From: Flagellimonas oceani
Lineage (GTDB): Bacteria > Bacteroidota > Bacteroidia > Flavobacteriales > Flavobacteriaceae
Reading direction: 5' to 3'
Assembly (NCBI RefSeq): GCF_011068285.1
Contig: NZ_CP049616.1
Location: 2,274,501-2,338,500 of the forward strand
Length of the DNA stretch: 64,000 nt
How positions within the stretch are numbered: position 1 is the stretch's first letter; the number at the start of each line of letters is the position of its first letter. Positions 14,876 to 23,891 of the stretch are shown here, one piece after another. A program made the position numbers and the translations under genes. The notes below the pieces were generated by a model, which made no database searches, had not been told where the DNA came from, and worked only from the letters and a program-made list of their open reading frames with translations.

Positions 14876-16181
14876 TGTCCCATTAAAATCTAAAATTGTC
14901 CTTTGAAATATTTGAAATATAGTTAGTTACAGAGGTTTTTCGAGCGAACGGACTTGAAAAACATAGCTTTGTATCAGATGAATCTGACAGCATATGTTTC
15001 AAGATAAATACGTTTTCGCTCAGTTGGTCTCGTTTCTTAATCGGAGTAAGTTCAATCGTATTGTCGCCAAGTATGAAGGTGACAAATATGTGAAGCATTT
15101 CAGCTGCTGGAATCAACTCCTTGTTTTGATGTTCGGCCAGCTCTCCAATCGTGAAAGTTTGAGGGGTCTGATTGTCGCCTTGGACGCCCATCACTCCAAA
15201 TGTTACCATTTGGGAATGGGCAAGAATGTCTCAAAATCATCTTTGGCAAGAGCCAATCAGGATAGGGACTATCATATCTTTGAAGAGTATGCTTACTATT
15301 TGGTAAACCAAGCAAGAGAGAAGCGTACCACCAACATCTTCAATCTCGGTGGTAACGTTTACGCTTTCGACTCGACGACGATTGACCTATGCCTTTCCAT
15401 ATTTTGGTGGGCAAAGTTCCGTAAGAGAAAAGGAGGTGTCAAAGTGCATACATTGTATGATGTAGAAACACAGATACCGACATTCTTTCATATTACTGAA
15501 GCTTCTGTACACGACTCAAAGGCTATGAAAGAAATCCCCTATGAACCAGATTCTTACTATATATTTGACCGAGCTTACAATAACTTTAAGATGTTGTACA
15601 AGATCCATCAGATAGGAGCCTACTTCGTTATCAGGGCAAAAAAGAACCTTCAATACAAATCCATCAAATGGAAACGCAGGTTGCCCCGGAATGTACTTTC
15701 AGATGTGACAATTGAATTGACCGGATTTTATCCGAAGCAGTACTATCCCGGGCCGCTTCGCTTGGTCAAATACTGGGATGAGGAGCAAAACCGTGAGTTT
15801 GTTTTCTTGACCAATGCCTGCTACATCTCAGCTCTGCAAGTTGCTGAACTTTATAAGAACCGATGGCAGGTAGAACTGTTTTTCAAATGGCTGAAGCAGC
15901 ACCTTAGAATCAAGAAGTTCTGGGGTACTAGCGAGAATGCTGTTAGAATCCAGATCTATGCCGCTATATGCACATACTGCTTGGTGGCAATCGTTCAGCA
16001 CGATATGAAACTGGACAGAAGCACATATGAAGTACTCCAAATATTAAGCATCTCACTGACAGATAAAACGAACCTTCGGGAACTCTTTAGCAAAACTAAA
16101 TTTCAAAATGACAAAGAACGAATAAGCCTTAATGGGCAAAGTTTATTTAATTTTTAAAAACGCCCCAATTTTAATGGGACA
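14876..16181. mobile_element. Complete IS4-family insertion sequence
   Basis: The ends are TGTCCCATTAAAAT at 14876-14889 and its exact complement at 16168-16181, giving about 1.3 kb around one transposase gene. I see no convincing target duplication next to the repeats, so either the true ends differ by a few bases or flanking sequence has changed. It sits between the AbiE pair and the inositol locus. Confidence 0.85.
14994..16157 (+). CDS. IS4-family DDE transposase
   Basis: A 387-residue transposase with the N-terminal DUF4372-type region ('FVQLVSFLNRSKFNRIV'-like) and the catalytic core: first Asp in 'YAFDSTTIDL', second in 'YIFDRAYNN', and the C-terminal 'YKNRWQVELFFKWLK', an exact Y-x2-R-x3-E-x6-K (YREK) signature. 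The frame is intact from ATG to stop between perfect terminal repeats, so the copy is probably functional. Confidence 0.93.
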   Translation: MFQDKYVFAQLVSFLNRSKFNRIVAKYEGDKYVKHFSCWNQLLVLMFGQLSNRESLRGLIVALDAHHSKCYHLGMGKNVSKSSLARANQDRDYHIFEEYAYYLVNQAREKRTTNIFNLGGNVYAFDSTTIDLCLSIFWWAKFRKRKGGVKVHTLYDVETQIPTFFHITEASVHDSKAMKEIPYEPDSYYIFDRAYNNFKMLYKIHQIGAYFVIRAKKNLQYKSIKWKRRLPRNVLSDVTIELTGFYPKQYYPGPLRLVKYWDEEQNREFVFLTNACYISALQVAELYKNRWQVELFFKWLKQHLRIKKFWGTSENAVRIQIYAAICTYCLVAIVQHDMKLDRSTYEVLQILSISLTDKTNLRELFSKTKFQNDKERISLNGQSLFNF

Positions 16182-16391
16182 CTAGTGATTTATTTTAAAG
16201 GAAAACTATCTTTTTATTGGATTTTTCAAGTGGTATGGAGCAGTTCGTCATTTGATACCGAAACAGGTATCAATAATCTATTTGTATACTATTTTATACG
16301 CCTTGTGCGATTCCAATTGGAAATCTAAAGCAATAATTACCAAGAATGGTTTCATATTTCTATTCCCCTCATTTTATGCTTTCTTCAAAAA
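16182..16391. other. Short AT-rich intergenic stretch
   Basis: No gene supported. It separates the insertion sequence from the LacI-type operator at 16392. A frame at 16252-16575 crosses the operator and has no family resemblance. Confidence 0.5.
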
Positions 16392-16407
16392 ATGCAAAGG
16401 TTTGCAT
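16392..16407 (+). promoter_or_regulatory. LacI-type operator (inositol regulon, site A)
   Basis: ATGCAAAGGTTTGCAT, a 7-bp inverted repeat around GG, 80 bp upstream of the 16487 gene. It is identical to the sites at 28807 and 39220 and nearly so to 39381, linking this distant pair of genes to the regulator at 28863-29882. Confidence 0.75.
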
Positions 16408-16486
16408 AAAACAATACATCATTTCTTTCATATAATTGGACAAATGATATTTATTTGTTTACCCAAACAAACTAAATTTTATCCTT

Positions 16487-16978
16487 GTGCATATCATACT
16501 ACTGAAAGTCATCCTTATGCCATTACTTTCAATTGTGTTTGGTTGTATCAACGCAACACAGAGAACTCCCGATAACCAAGGTTTGACCGAAAAGATGGAG
16601 AGGCCCAAAATTTTTATTTTAGCGAACAATCAATCATGGTTGCATACGAGCGCATGTGGGGACAAAATGGTAAAAACTGCATTTGGTAGGGATGCTAAAG
16701 AAAGGGGTCTGTTTACCCATTCATTTATGACAAGTCCTTCACTTATCAATCCCGAAGAATCAACTTATCCCGTCCGGGCCATCCCTACCATAGAGTATCT
16801 GTGCATCTTAAATATTGAATCGGAAAAATGGCCCACGGGAGGACCAGATTTTGTATCATCCGACCGAACTAATCACCGAGATATGGATACCAGCCCCACA
16901 AAGACTCCACTTTGGCAATTAACAAACAGTGAGAAGTTTTGCGCACCTTATGAACCATCAAACCAGCCAATGAAATGA
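16487..16978 (+). CDS. Putative lipoprotein of unknown function, inositol regulon
   Basis: A 163-residue protein with a hydrophobic N-terminus and a possible lipobox ending at C20 ('LSIVFGC'), so probably a lipoprotein. The rest is not recognised; it includes 'FILANNQSWLHTSACGDKMVKTAFGRDAKERGLFTHSF' split over two probable strands and a polar C-terminal tail. Its stop overlaps the next ATG (ATGA), supporting a real coupled gene. The palindrome 80 bp upstream suggests co-regulation with inositol genes. No function is assigned. Confidence 0.6.
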   Translation: MHIILLKVILMPLLSIVFGCINATQRTPDNQGLTEKMERPKIFILANNQSWLHTSACGDKMVKTAFGRDAKERGLFTHSFMTSPSLINPEESTYPVRAIPTIEYLCILNIESEKWPTGGPDFVSSDRTNHRDMDTSPTKTPLWQLTNSEKFCAPYEPSNQPMK

Positions 16979-17931
16979 TTCAAAGAACAGCTGTCTTCGT
17001 TTTTCCTAGCCTAAGAGGCACTTTCAAATTACCATACTTTGTAATTCCACTCCTACTATGCTCTTTCCCGACGTGGTCCCAAAAAGTAAAGAATGTTCCC
17101 GAAGCATTCAACGACATCGATTCCAGTCCAACCACAATCCATATAAGGAACATCCTGGATGTCCCTACGGAAAATGGGCATTTTCAAGGGATTCAGGTAA
17201 TGGAAATCCATGGAAGAAAAAAACTTTTGGTTTCTGGAAGTTCGTTACACCGATCTTATATCCTACAAGCGGATTTAGAAAGCCAAGAAACCGACACCCT
17301 TATCACACTTATGAAAGATCCTTTCCGACATGCGGGAGGAATCCAAGTAAGCAATGGATATCTTGCGGTAGGGATTGAAGATAATTTCAATAAAACCAGG
17401 GCCAAGGCCAGCATCTACAACTATAGGAATGGTAACCTTTATAAGTCACTACCCGATATCACTATTGATAGGTTCGGGGAAGTGAAAAGACCAACAGCCG
17501 GTGCAACAGGACTATTGGCTCTCGACGAGGGTTATTTAATGGTAGTGGCCAATTGGGATTCCCGAATCTGGGATTTTTATGCCGTTGAACCTGAAAATGG
17601 AAAGTACAGGTTGCTCAAAAGTTTTGACGCACCTACCAATTGGGCAAGTTATCAATCCATCAATCTCATTATGGACGAAAAGCACATCTATGCCATTGGG
17701 TTCTATCAAGAAATGAATATTTCTCAAGCTGACCTTATTTATGTGAGCAGTGTGGATCACTTCGAGCCACAAATGGAAAAAATCGGAACAAAGTATTTCA
17801 ACTGCACCAATGGAGTGGATTTTATCGGCGCTGCGGGACTAGAAGTGGAAAATGGGGAGAAATTGAATATTTGGGCCACGCAAAAAAATGCTTTAGAAGG
17901 TATTGCGGTAAACATATTTTCAAAAAAGTAA
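16975..17931 (+). CDS. Exported protein, possibly beta-propeller, inositol regulon
   Basis: A 318-residue protein with a signal peptide (hydrophobic stretch about 21-32, cleavage near 'TWSQ'). The mature part is strand-rich with repeated 'GGIQVSNGYLAVGIED', 'GATGLLALDEGYLMVVANWD' and 'YQSINLIMDEKHIYAIGFY' blocks, spaced like propeller blades. I considered a beta-propeller phytase because of the inositol setting but see no conserved calcium or phosphate-binding motif. It is coupled to the lipoprotein upstream and shares its operator. Likely periplasmic or surface; activity unknown. Confidence 0.6.
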   Translation: MIQRTAVFVFPSLRGTFKLPYFVIPLLLCSFPTWSQKVKNVPEAFNDIDSSPTTIHIRNILDVPTENGHFQGIQVMEIHGRKKLLVSGSSLHRSYILQADLESQETDTLITLMKDPFRHAGGIQVSNGYLAVGIEDNFNKTRAKASIYNYRNGNLYKSLPDITIDRFGEVKRPTAGATGLLALDEGYLMVVANWDSRIWDFYAVEPENGKYRLLKSFDAPTNWASYQSINLIMDEKHIYAIGFYQEMNISQADLIYVSSVDHFEPQMEKIGTKYFNCTNGVDFIGAAGLEVENGEKLNIWATQKNALEGIAVNIFSKK

Positions 17932-18094
17932 AAGCATACCTTCCCCTCTTTAACAATACTACCATAAACCTAACAAACCAGTTGCAAATTTTCTGTTAGG
18001 GTAAAGGTAACATGTCCAGATAAACACGATTTATATTACTGAAATATAAATTTCACACCCTTATTATTGTAAACACAAACTAGTCATTGATACC

Positions 18095-18760
18095 TACTAT
18101 CCCATACAGTGTGTAAATAGAAAATTGGCGGGGATATGCCCCCGCTATTTCTTTTACTTTAAATATTTACACCTTATGAAGAAAGAAGAATTGTACAATC
18201 ATGAGATTTTAAAACAGTTGAAATTCGGAGAGGAACTGAACGGTTTTCTCAAGGAACTCCAGTAGCCCACATCGAGAAGATGCTGGAAGGGGAACTGGAC
18301 GTCAACCTGGATTATAAAAGAAACGCTCCAAGGGTGGCTACTCCCGTAACGGTTATTCCAAAAAGATGGCGGGCTCCTCCTTCGGAGAGTCCGAGATATC
18401 CGTCCCCAGGGACAGGGATGCCGGTTTCAAGCCCATGATCGTGCCCAAACGAGGCAACATGGTGGAAGGCATCGCACTCGAGGTGCATGAGAGTTCCAAG
18501 GTCTTCGCCAAGACCTCTACGTGGCCGTGGGCCTGTGCAGGGACGGAAAAAAGGAAGTACACCAAGAACAAGCTTTCCTTCCCGAGCGATGATACAATCC
18601 GTACATTTGGCAACACGGGAGGCCACCACGAAGTGGCCTATGCCCATTAGGAACTGGGACATCATTTTGAACCAGTTCCTTACTATTTATGAAAAAAAGG
18701 GGCAGACTTTAAATAAAGTCACCCCCTTTCTTTTCAACTTACACACTTATTGGGATAGTA
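18095..18760. mobile_element. Internally deleted IS256-family element
   Basis: The terminal segments TACTATCCCA...GTGTGTAA (18095-18124) and their complement (18731-18760) agree at about 25 of 30 positions. Between them lies a shortened transposase. A GC-rich hairpin at 18128-18145 follows the left end. No target duplication is visible. The element lies just downstream of iolG and could move only with a transposase supplied in trans. Confidence 0.7.
18177..18715 (+). pseudogene. Decayed IS256-family (mutator type) transposase
   Basis: The start reads 'MKKEELYNHEILKQLK..GEELNGFLKELQ' and then hits a stop. Downstream pieces in other frames include 'SSFGESEISVPRDRDAGF' and 'MVPKRGNMVEGI'-type segments, 'LYVAVGLCRDGKKEV', and the C-terminal 'IRNWDIILNQFLTIYE'. 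These are parts of an IS256 transposase in the right order with large deletions and frameshifts; the DDE core is gone. Confidence 0.8.
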
Positions 18761-18804
18761 TCCTCCAATAATCCTTTATTACAAAATCAACATACCCAAC
18801 ATTT

Positions 18805-19815
18805 TCAAACAATTTCAGCTAATCTTACCGGTCTATTTTCCTTTAAAGATTTTATGGCGGCAAGACCGATTTTGAGAGATTGCAATCCATCGTTACCATT
18901 GACGGGCACGTCAACCCCTTTTCCAAGACTATTTATAAAATCCTGTACTTCTACCATATACGCGTCCCTATATCTTTCCAAAAAGAAATGTAGTGGAAGA
19001 GCTGCATGTATCCCTTCGGCGTTGTACAGCTTATGGGAATCCATAAAATTATTATTAGACTGTACCATTCCCTCTGAACCAAAGACCTCGATCCTTTGAT
19101 CGTATCCATAAGATGCTTTTCTACTGTTATCTATTACGGCCATAGTTCCATCCGTATAGGTCAATGTGACTACCGCAGTATCTATGTCCCCGGCCTCGCC
19201 AATGGCCTTATCTATCAGAACAGTTCCTTTGGCATAAACCTCCTCAACCTCCTTATCAACCACAAAACGGGCCACATCGAAATCATGGATGGTCATATCC
19301 AAAAACAGTCCTCCCGATTTCTCAATATAGCTTATTGGTGGCGCCCCGGGGTCCCTGCTGGTTATTTTGACCAGATGAGGATGGCCAACCGCTCCATTTT
19401 GCACCAGTTCCTTAACTTTTTTGAATTCTTTGTCAAACCTTCGATTGAAACCCAACATTAATTTGACATTGGATTCCTCCACCACCTTAAGTACCTCGAC
19501 CACCCGTTGCAAGGACAAGTCCAAAGGCTTCTCACAAAATACATTTATTCCGGCCCTTACCGCCATTTCCACATATTCGGCATGGGTATCTGTTGGAGAG
19601 CATATTATTACCGCATCCAACGGAGCTGTGGCATCCAACATTTCCTTATATGCGGAAACAACACATGGCACATTCTTTTCTTTGGCGTACTGTCTACCTT
19701 CTTCCAAGGGATCCATGGCAGCCACGACTTCCACTCCCCGCATTTGGCAAAGGTTCCCTAAATGGATCTTGCCGATTCTCCCTAAGCCAGCAATGGCTAT
19801 TCTTAAATTTCTCAT
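18805..19815 (-). CDS. iolG: myo-Inositol 2-dehydrogenase (Gfo/Idh/MocA family)
   Basis: A 336-residue NAD-dependent dehydrogenase that oxidises myo-inositol to scyllo-inosose, the first catabolic step. The Rossmann motif is GLGRIG (10-15); the Gfo/Idh signature CEKP supplies K96; 'DMTIHDFD' gives D173 and H177, matching the catalytic Lys-Asp-His arrangement of IolG. It is the last gene of the iol operon, 16 bp after iolE, and adjoins the IS256 remnant. Confidence 0.92.
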   Translation of the reverse strand: MRNLRIAIAGLGRIGKIHLGNLCQMRGVEVVAAMDPLEEGRQYAKEKNVPCVVSAYKEMLDATAPLDAVIICSPTDTHAEYVEMAVRAGINVFCEKPLDLSLQRVVEVLKVVEESNVKLMLGFNRRFDKEFKKVKELVQNGAVGHPHLVKITSRDPGAPPISYIEKSGGLFLDMTIHDFDVARFVVDKEVEEVYAKGTVLIDKAIGEAGDIDTAVVTLTYTDGTMAVIDNSRKASYGYDQRIEVFGSEGMVQSNNNFMDSHKLYNAEGIHAALPLHFFLERYRDAYMVEVQDFINSLGKGVDVPVNGNDGLQSLKIGLAAIKSLKENRPVRLAEIV

Positions 19816-19831
19816 TGATATAAATGTATAA

Positions 19832-20737
19832 CTATAACCCTAATGTCTTGATATATTCCCTATTTGCCTTGGCACATATTTTTGGATTGCCCATCCCTGG
19901 AAGTATGTCTTGTTCCACTACGATCCAATCCTCATACCCCATATTATCCAAGATTTCCACGACCGATTTAAAATCCACATTCCCTTTGCCCAGTTCACAA
20001 AAGACACCTCTTTTCAAAGCATCAAAATAATCCCCTCCAATATTTCTGGATTCCTGTGCGGCCACTGGGTCATAGTCCTTAAAATGTACATGCCATATCC
20101 TGTCTTTGTATTTTTTTAGGGCTTTGACGGGATCGCCCCCACCAAATGCATAATGTCCCATATCAAGGCATAGCCCCAAAATATTTGGATCTGTCAACTG
20201 CATCAAAATATCTATTTCGTCAGGTGTTTCAACATACCCAGCACAATGATGGTGAAAAACAGTACGGATTCCATAGGCTTTTTTTACGCTACGGGCTATT
20301 TCCTCGGCACCCCTTGCAAAAATTGACCATTGTTCAGTATCCAAACCCATTTCGGAGCTGATTCTACCCGCGTTTATGGTTCTTTCCGGCACTGACGCAT
20401 TGTCATCGGCGAGTACGATGAAAGCCTTGTCATATCCGGCCATAGACATCAGTCGAGCAACCTGGATGGCAGATTCAATCCCCTTTTTGTGTTGATTTTC
20501 ATCTGTCAATGCAACAGGGACAAAGGCTCCCAAAAGCTCCAAGCCACGTTTGGATATCTCCTCCCTTAAACGTTTGGGGTCCGTTGGCATATAGCCCCAA
20601 TCACCAAGTTCGGTACCTAAGTAACCCGTTTCCTGTATTTCGTCCAAAACTTGCGCATAGCCTATTTCTTCGGATTTTTTATCGAGATCGAATTCCAGAG
20701 CTCCCCAAGAACAAGGAGCATTTGCTATTTTAATCAT
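19832..20737 (-). CDS. iolE: Inosose dehydratase
   Basis: A 301-residue xylose-isomerase-like TIM barrel that dehydrates scyllo-inosose to the trihydroxycyclohexanedione. The start 'MIKIANAPCSWGALEFDL' is characteristic of IolE, and metal-site segments are visible in 'TVFHHHCAGYVETPDEID', 'LCLDMGHYAFGGGDP', 'HVHFKDYDP' and 'IVVEQDILPG'. It lies 10 bp after iolA and 16 bp before iolG. Confidence 0.94.
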   Translation of the reverse strand: MIKIANAPCSWGALEFDLDKKSEEIGYAQVLDEIQETGYLGTELGDWGYMPTDPKRLREEISKRGLELLGAFVPVALTDENQHKKGIESAIQVARLMSMAGYDKAFIVLADDNASVPERTINAGRISSEMGLDTEQWSIFARGAEEIARSVKKAYGIRTVFHHHCAGYVETPDEIDILMQLTDPNILGLCLDMGHYAFGGGDPVKALKKYKDRIWHVHFKDYDPVAAQESRNIGGDYFDALKRGVFCELGKGNVDFKSVVEILDNMGYEDWIVVEQDILPGMGNPKICAKANREYIKTLGL

Positions 20738-20747
20738 TCTTTATACC

Positions 20748-22220
20748 TTAAAATTTACGGGACCATATATTTGGCCAACGTTCAATTACCACTTTGGTCT
20801 GTGTGAAAAATTCTATCGCGTGTTTTCCCTGGCCATGCAAATCACCAAAAAAGCTATCCTTCCAGCCACTGAACGGGAATTGCGCCATGGGAGCAGCAAC
20901 ACCTATATTTATACCGATGTTCCCTGCATCCGCTTCATTTCGAAATTTTCTGGCATTGGCACCACTTGTTGTGAACAAACATGCCATATTTCCATAGCTC
21001 CCATTGTTGACAAACTTTAAGGCCTCATCAATGTTTTTCATGGATATTAGGCTCATCACAGGACCAAAGATCTCAGTCCTTATCAGTTCTTTGTCCAATG
21101 CCACATTTTCCAATATGGTAGGTGTTATAAAATTTCCTTTTTCATACCCCTCAATCTTGGCTTTCCTTCCGTCCAATAGGATATTGGCCCCCTCATCTAT
21201 TCCCTTTTGTATAAGTCCTTCTATCCTTATTTTACTTTCTGGTGTGATAACCGGTCCCATATCCACATTGTCCAATCCATAGCCCGTGGTACGTTTTTTC
21301 ACCATTTCAAACAGGGATTCCTTAAATTCCCCTTTTTCATCACCTACGTTAATAATTGTCGATGCAGCAAGGCATCGTTGGCCTGCACATCCATATACTG
21401 AATCCGCGATAATTCTTGCGGACATTTCCTTATCGGCATCGGGCATAACAACAACAGGGTTTTTAGCGCCACCCTGTGCTTGAACACGTTTTCCATTTGC
21501 CGTTCCTTTAGAATAAATATAACGGGCCACAGGTGTACTTCCCACAAAGCTGATCCCTTTGACCAAGGGGTGTTCCAACAGCGCATCAACGGATTCCTTG
21601 CCCCCATGTACCAAACTCACCAACCCTTTGGGCAGATCCAATGTATCGATGAGTTCAAACACTTTCATCATGGTCAAAGGGACTTTTTCCGAAGGTTTAA
21701 CGATAAAAGCATTACCCGTTGCAATGGCATAGGGCAAAAACCAAAATACGATCATTCCCGGAAAGTTGAATGGCGTGATACAGGCCGATACCCCTAAAGG
21801 CTGTCGAATCATCATCTCATCAATCCCCGTTGCAATATCCTCAATAATATCCCCTCCCATAAGCATTGGGGTTCCACAGGCGACCTCTACATTTTCAATG
21901 GCCCGTTGAATTTCTCCAAGGGACTCAGCTTTAGTCTTTCCCGATTCATTTGTTATGATAACAGCCAACTCTTCCCGATGCTCCTCCAACAAAGATTTAA
22001 GCTTATAGAGCACTTGGACCCTTTTCATCACAGGAACCTTACTCCATTCCATATATGCACTATGAGCCGTTGTTACAGCACGATTAACGTCCTTAACGGT
22101 TTCATTGCCTAAGGGAACTTGAGCCAAAATTTCTTGATTGGCCGGGTTATAAACAGGTATCGTTTCCTTTGATTCACTCGTGGACCACTGTCCGTCAATG
22201 TAATTTTTTAAAATATTCAT
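20748..22220 (-). CDS. iolA: CoA-acylating (methyl)malonate-semialdehyde dehydrogenase
   Basis: A 490-residue aldehyde dehydrogenase. The catalytic Cys283 is in 'GCAGQRCLAAS'; the Asn in 'ITPFNFPG' and 'GGAKNPVVVMPDAD' are family motifs of the MMSDH group, whose members form acetyl-CoA or propionyl-CoA with loss of CO2. Here it would convert malonate semialdehyde from the aldolase step into acetyl-CoA, ending the pathway. The alternative mmsA role in valine breakdown is chemically the same; the iol context favours IolA. Confidence 0.92.
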   Translation of the reverse strand: MNILKNYIDGQWSTSESKETIPVYNPANQEILAQVPLGNETVKDVNRAVTTAHSAYMEWSKVPVMKRVQVLYKLKSLLEEHREELAVIITNESGKTKAESLGEIQRAIENVEVACGTPMLMGGDIIEDIATGIDEMMIRQPLGVSACITPFNFPGMIVFWFLPYAIATGNAFIVKPSEKVPLTMMKVFELIDTLDLPKGLVSLVHGGKESVDALLEHPLVKGISFVGSTPVARYIYSKGTANGKRVQAQGGAKNPVVVMPDADKEMSARIIADSVYGCAGQRCLAASTIINVGDEKGEFKESLFEMVKKRTTGYGLDNVDMGPVITPESKIRIEGLIQKGIDEGANILLDGRKAKIEGYEKGNFITPTILENVALDKELIRTEIFGPVMSLISMKNIDEALKFVNNGSYGNMACLFTTSGANARKFRNEADAGNIGINIGVAAPMAQFPFSGWKDSFFGDLHGQGKHAIEFFTQTKVVIERWPNIWSRKF

Positions 22221-22256
22221 TATTCTTATTCTTAAACTATTTATTAACTTATTTAA

Positions 22257-23855
22257 CTATGAATTACTTCCAAGCAATACATATATCAAAACGGTGACCA
22301 AACAAAGCCCAATGGACATAGCCTTGGTATATTTCCATGACACAAGGCTTACCGCTCCAACATCGGTCATTTCATAACTATCCTGTCTGGGATAATAATG
22401 GGAAACAACAAACATGATGATTACGTTCATCACAAATTCAATGCCCCATAGGTGCACAAAATGAATACCATGGCCGGTGTATATCCACGACATGAAGATG
22501 TAGAATGCAAGTCCAAAAAACAAAGCGGCCTTTGCCCCCGTTGCAGATACCCGCTTCATAAAAAATCCGGCCAGGAGAATAGAAGCTATGGGGATAAAAT
22601 ATATTCCGTTAAGTTCTTGTAACAGTTGATAGAGCCCATCGGGGGCGTTGGCCATCATTGGCGCAGTAAAAATCGCCACCACCGCCAATATTGCGGAAGT
22701 CGATTTGCCAACGAACACAAGTTTACGATCACTGATATCTTTCTTGAAATGTTTCTTTACAATATCAATACTAAAAAGCGTGGCCACTGAGTTGAGCACG
22801 GAATTGAAGGTACTCAAAACCGCCCCCATAATGACAGCGGCAAAAAAACCGATCAACCACACAGGCAATACCTTTTTGACCAGTTGGGGATAAACACTGT
22901 CCTGTTGGTCATAATACGCGTCTTGAAAATAGAAGAAACATATAACCCCGGGCAATACAATGATCAAAGGAATCAAAATTTTGAACAATCCGGTCAACAA
23001 TAGCCCTTTTTGTGCTTCCTTTAAGTTCTTTGCTCCCAAGGCTCTTTGAATTATCGTTTGGTTCATCCCCCAGAAATACAATTGGTTAATTATCAACCCG
23101 GTAAAAAGCACCTCAAAGGGCAATACCGAATCAGGGGCGCCTATCACATTAAATTTCTCCGGTGCAAATTCATACACTTTGTAGAGGCCGTCCAATGGAT
23201 TACCATCCCCGATGGCCACCAAGGCAAGAACTGGAATCAGCAAACCTCCCAACAAAAGTCCAAAACCATTAATGGTATCTGAAAATGCAACAGCCTTCAA
23301 CCCCCCAAAAATGGCATAAATGGATCCTATGGCACCTATGATGACCACGGTGATCCATAAACCCTCCGTTTTATCCACCCCAAGGATTTCAGAAACCCCG
23401 AACAAACTTTCTATACCAATGGCCCCTGAATACAAGACAATGGGCAAGAGCGTTACAACAAATGAAAAGATAAGGATAACTGCCACCAGTGACCTCGTGA
23501 AGCCATCAAACCGTTTTTCGAGGAATTGCGGTATGGTAGTAAGTCCCATTTTAAGATATTTGGGCACAAAAAACACAGCTGCCACGACCAGGGCGATTGA
23601 GGAGGTAACCTCCCAAGCAATCACAATAAATCCATTGACGTACGAATTGCCGTTCATACCGATCAAATGTTCCGAGGAAATATTTGTCAATAGCATAGAT
23701 CCGGCTATGACAGTTCCTGTCAAGCTTCTCCCCCCCAAAAAATAGCCATCCGAAGATTTTAAGTTGGTCTTTCTAAGGCTGTACCAAGTAAAGTATGCAA
23801 CCCCAACAGTGAATAGAATAAATGAGGTGAAGATGATGAATAAGTCAGAGTCCAT
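22257..23855 (-). CDS. Sodium/solute symporter (SSS family), probable inositol importer
   Basis: A 532-residue protein with about 13-14 hydrophobic helices across its length. Family segments include 'YFLGGRSLTGTVIAGSMLLTNISSEHLIGMNG' split over helices 1-2 and 'GLKAVAFSDTINGFGLLLGGLL'. SSS members couple sodium entry to uptake of sugars, inositol and others. Its place between iolD and iolA (36-bp gaps) points to inositol as substrate, an inference from context. Confidence 0.88.
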   Translation of the reverse strand: MDSDLFIIFTSFILFTVGVAYFTWYSLRKTNLKSSDGYFLGGRSLTGTVIAGSMLLTNISSEHLIGMNGNSYVNGFIVIAWEVTSSIALVVAAVFFVPKYLKMGLTTIPQFLEKRFDGFTRSLVAVILIFSFVVTLLPIVLYSGAIGIESLFGVSEILGVDKTEGLWITVVIIGAIGSIYAIFGGLKAVAFSDTINGFGLLLGGLLIPVLALVAIGDGNPLDGLYKVYEFAPEKFNVIGAPDSVLPFEVLFTGLIINQLYFWGMNQTIIQRALGAKNLKEAQKGLLLTGLFKILIPLIIVLPGVICFFYFQDAYYDQQDSVYPQLVKKVLPVWLIGFFAAVIMGAVLSTFNSVLNSVATLFSIDIVKKHFKKDISDRKLVFVGKSTSAILAVVAIFTAPMMANAPDGLYQLLQELNGIYFIPIASILLAGFFMKRVSATGAKAALFFGLAFYIFMSWIYTGHGIHFVHLWGIEFVMNVIIMFVVSHYYPRQDSYEMTDVGAVSLVSWKYTKAMSIGLCLVTVLIYVLLGSNS

Positions 23856-23891
23856 CCAGTTTGTTTATTTGTTAGTTTGTTATGTGCTTGT

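Noticed and set aside
16975..17931. Beta-propeller phytase identity
   Set aside because: The inositol setting made it attractive, but I see no conserved calcium- or phosphate-binding motifs of that family.
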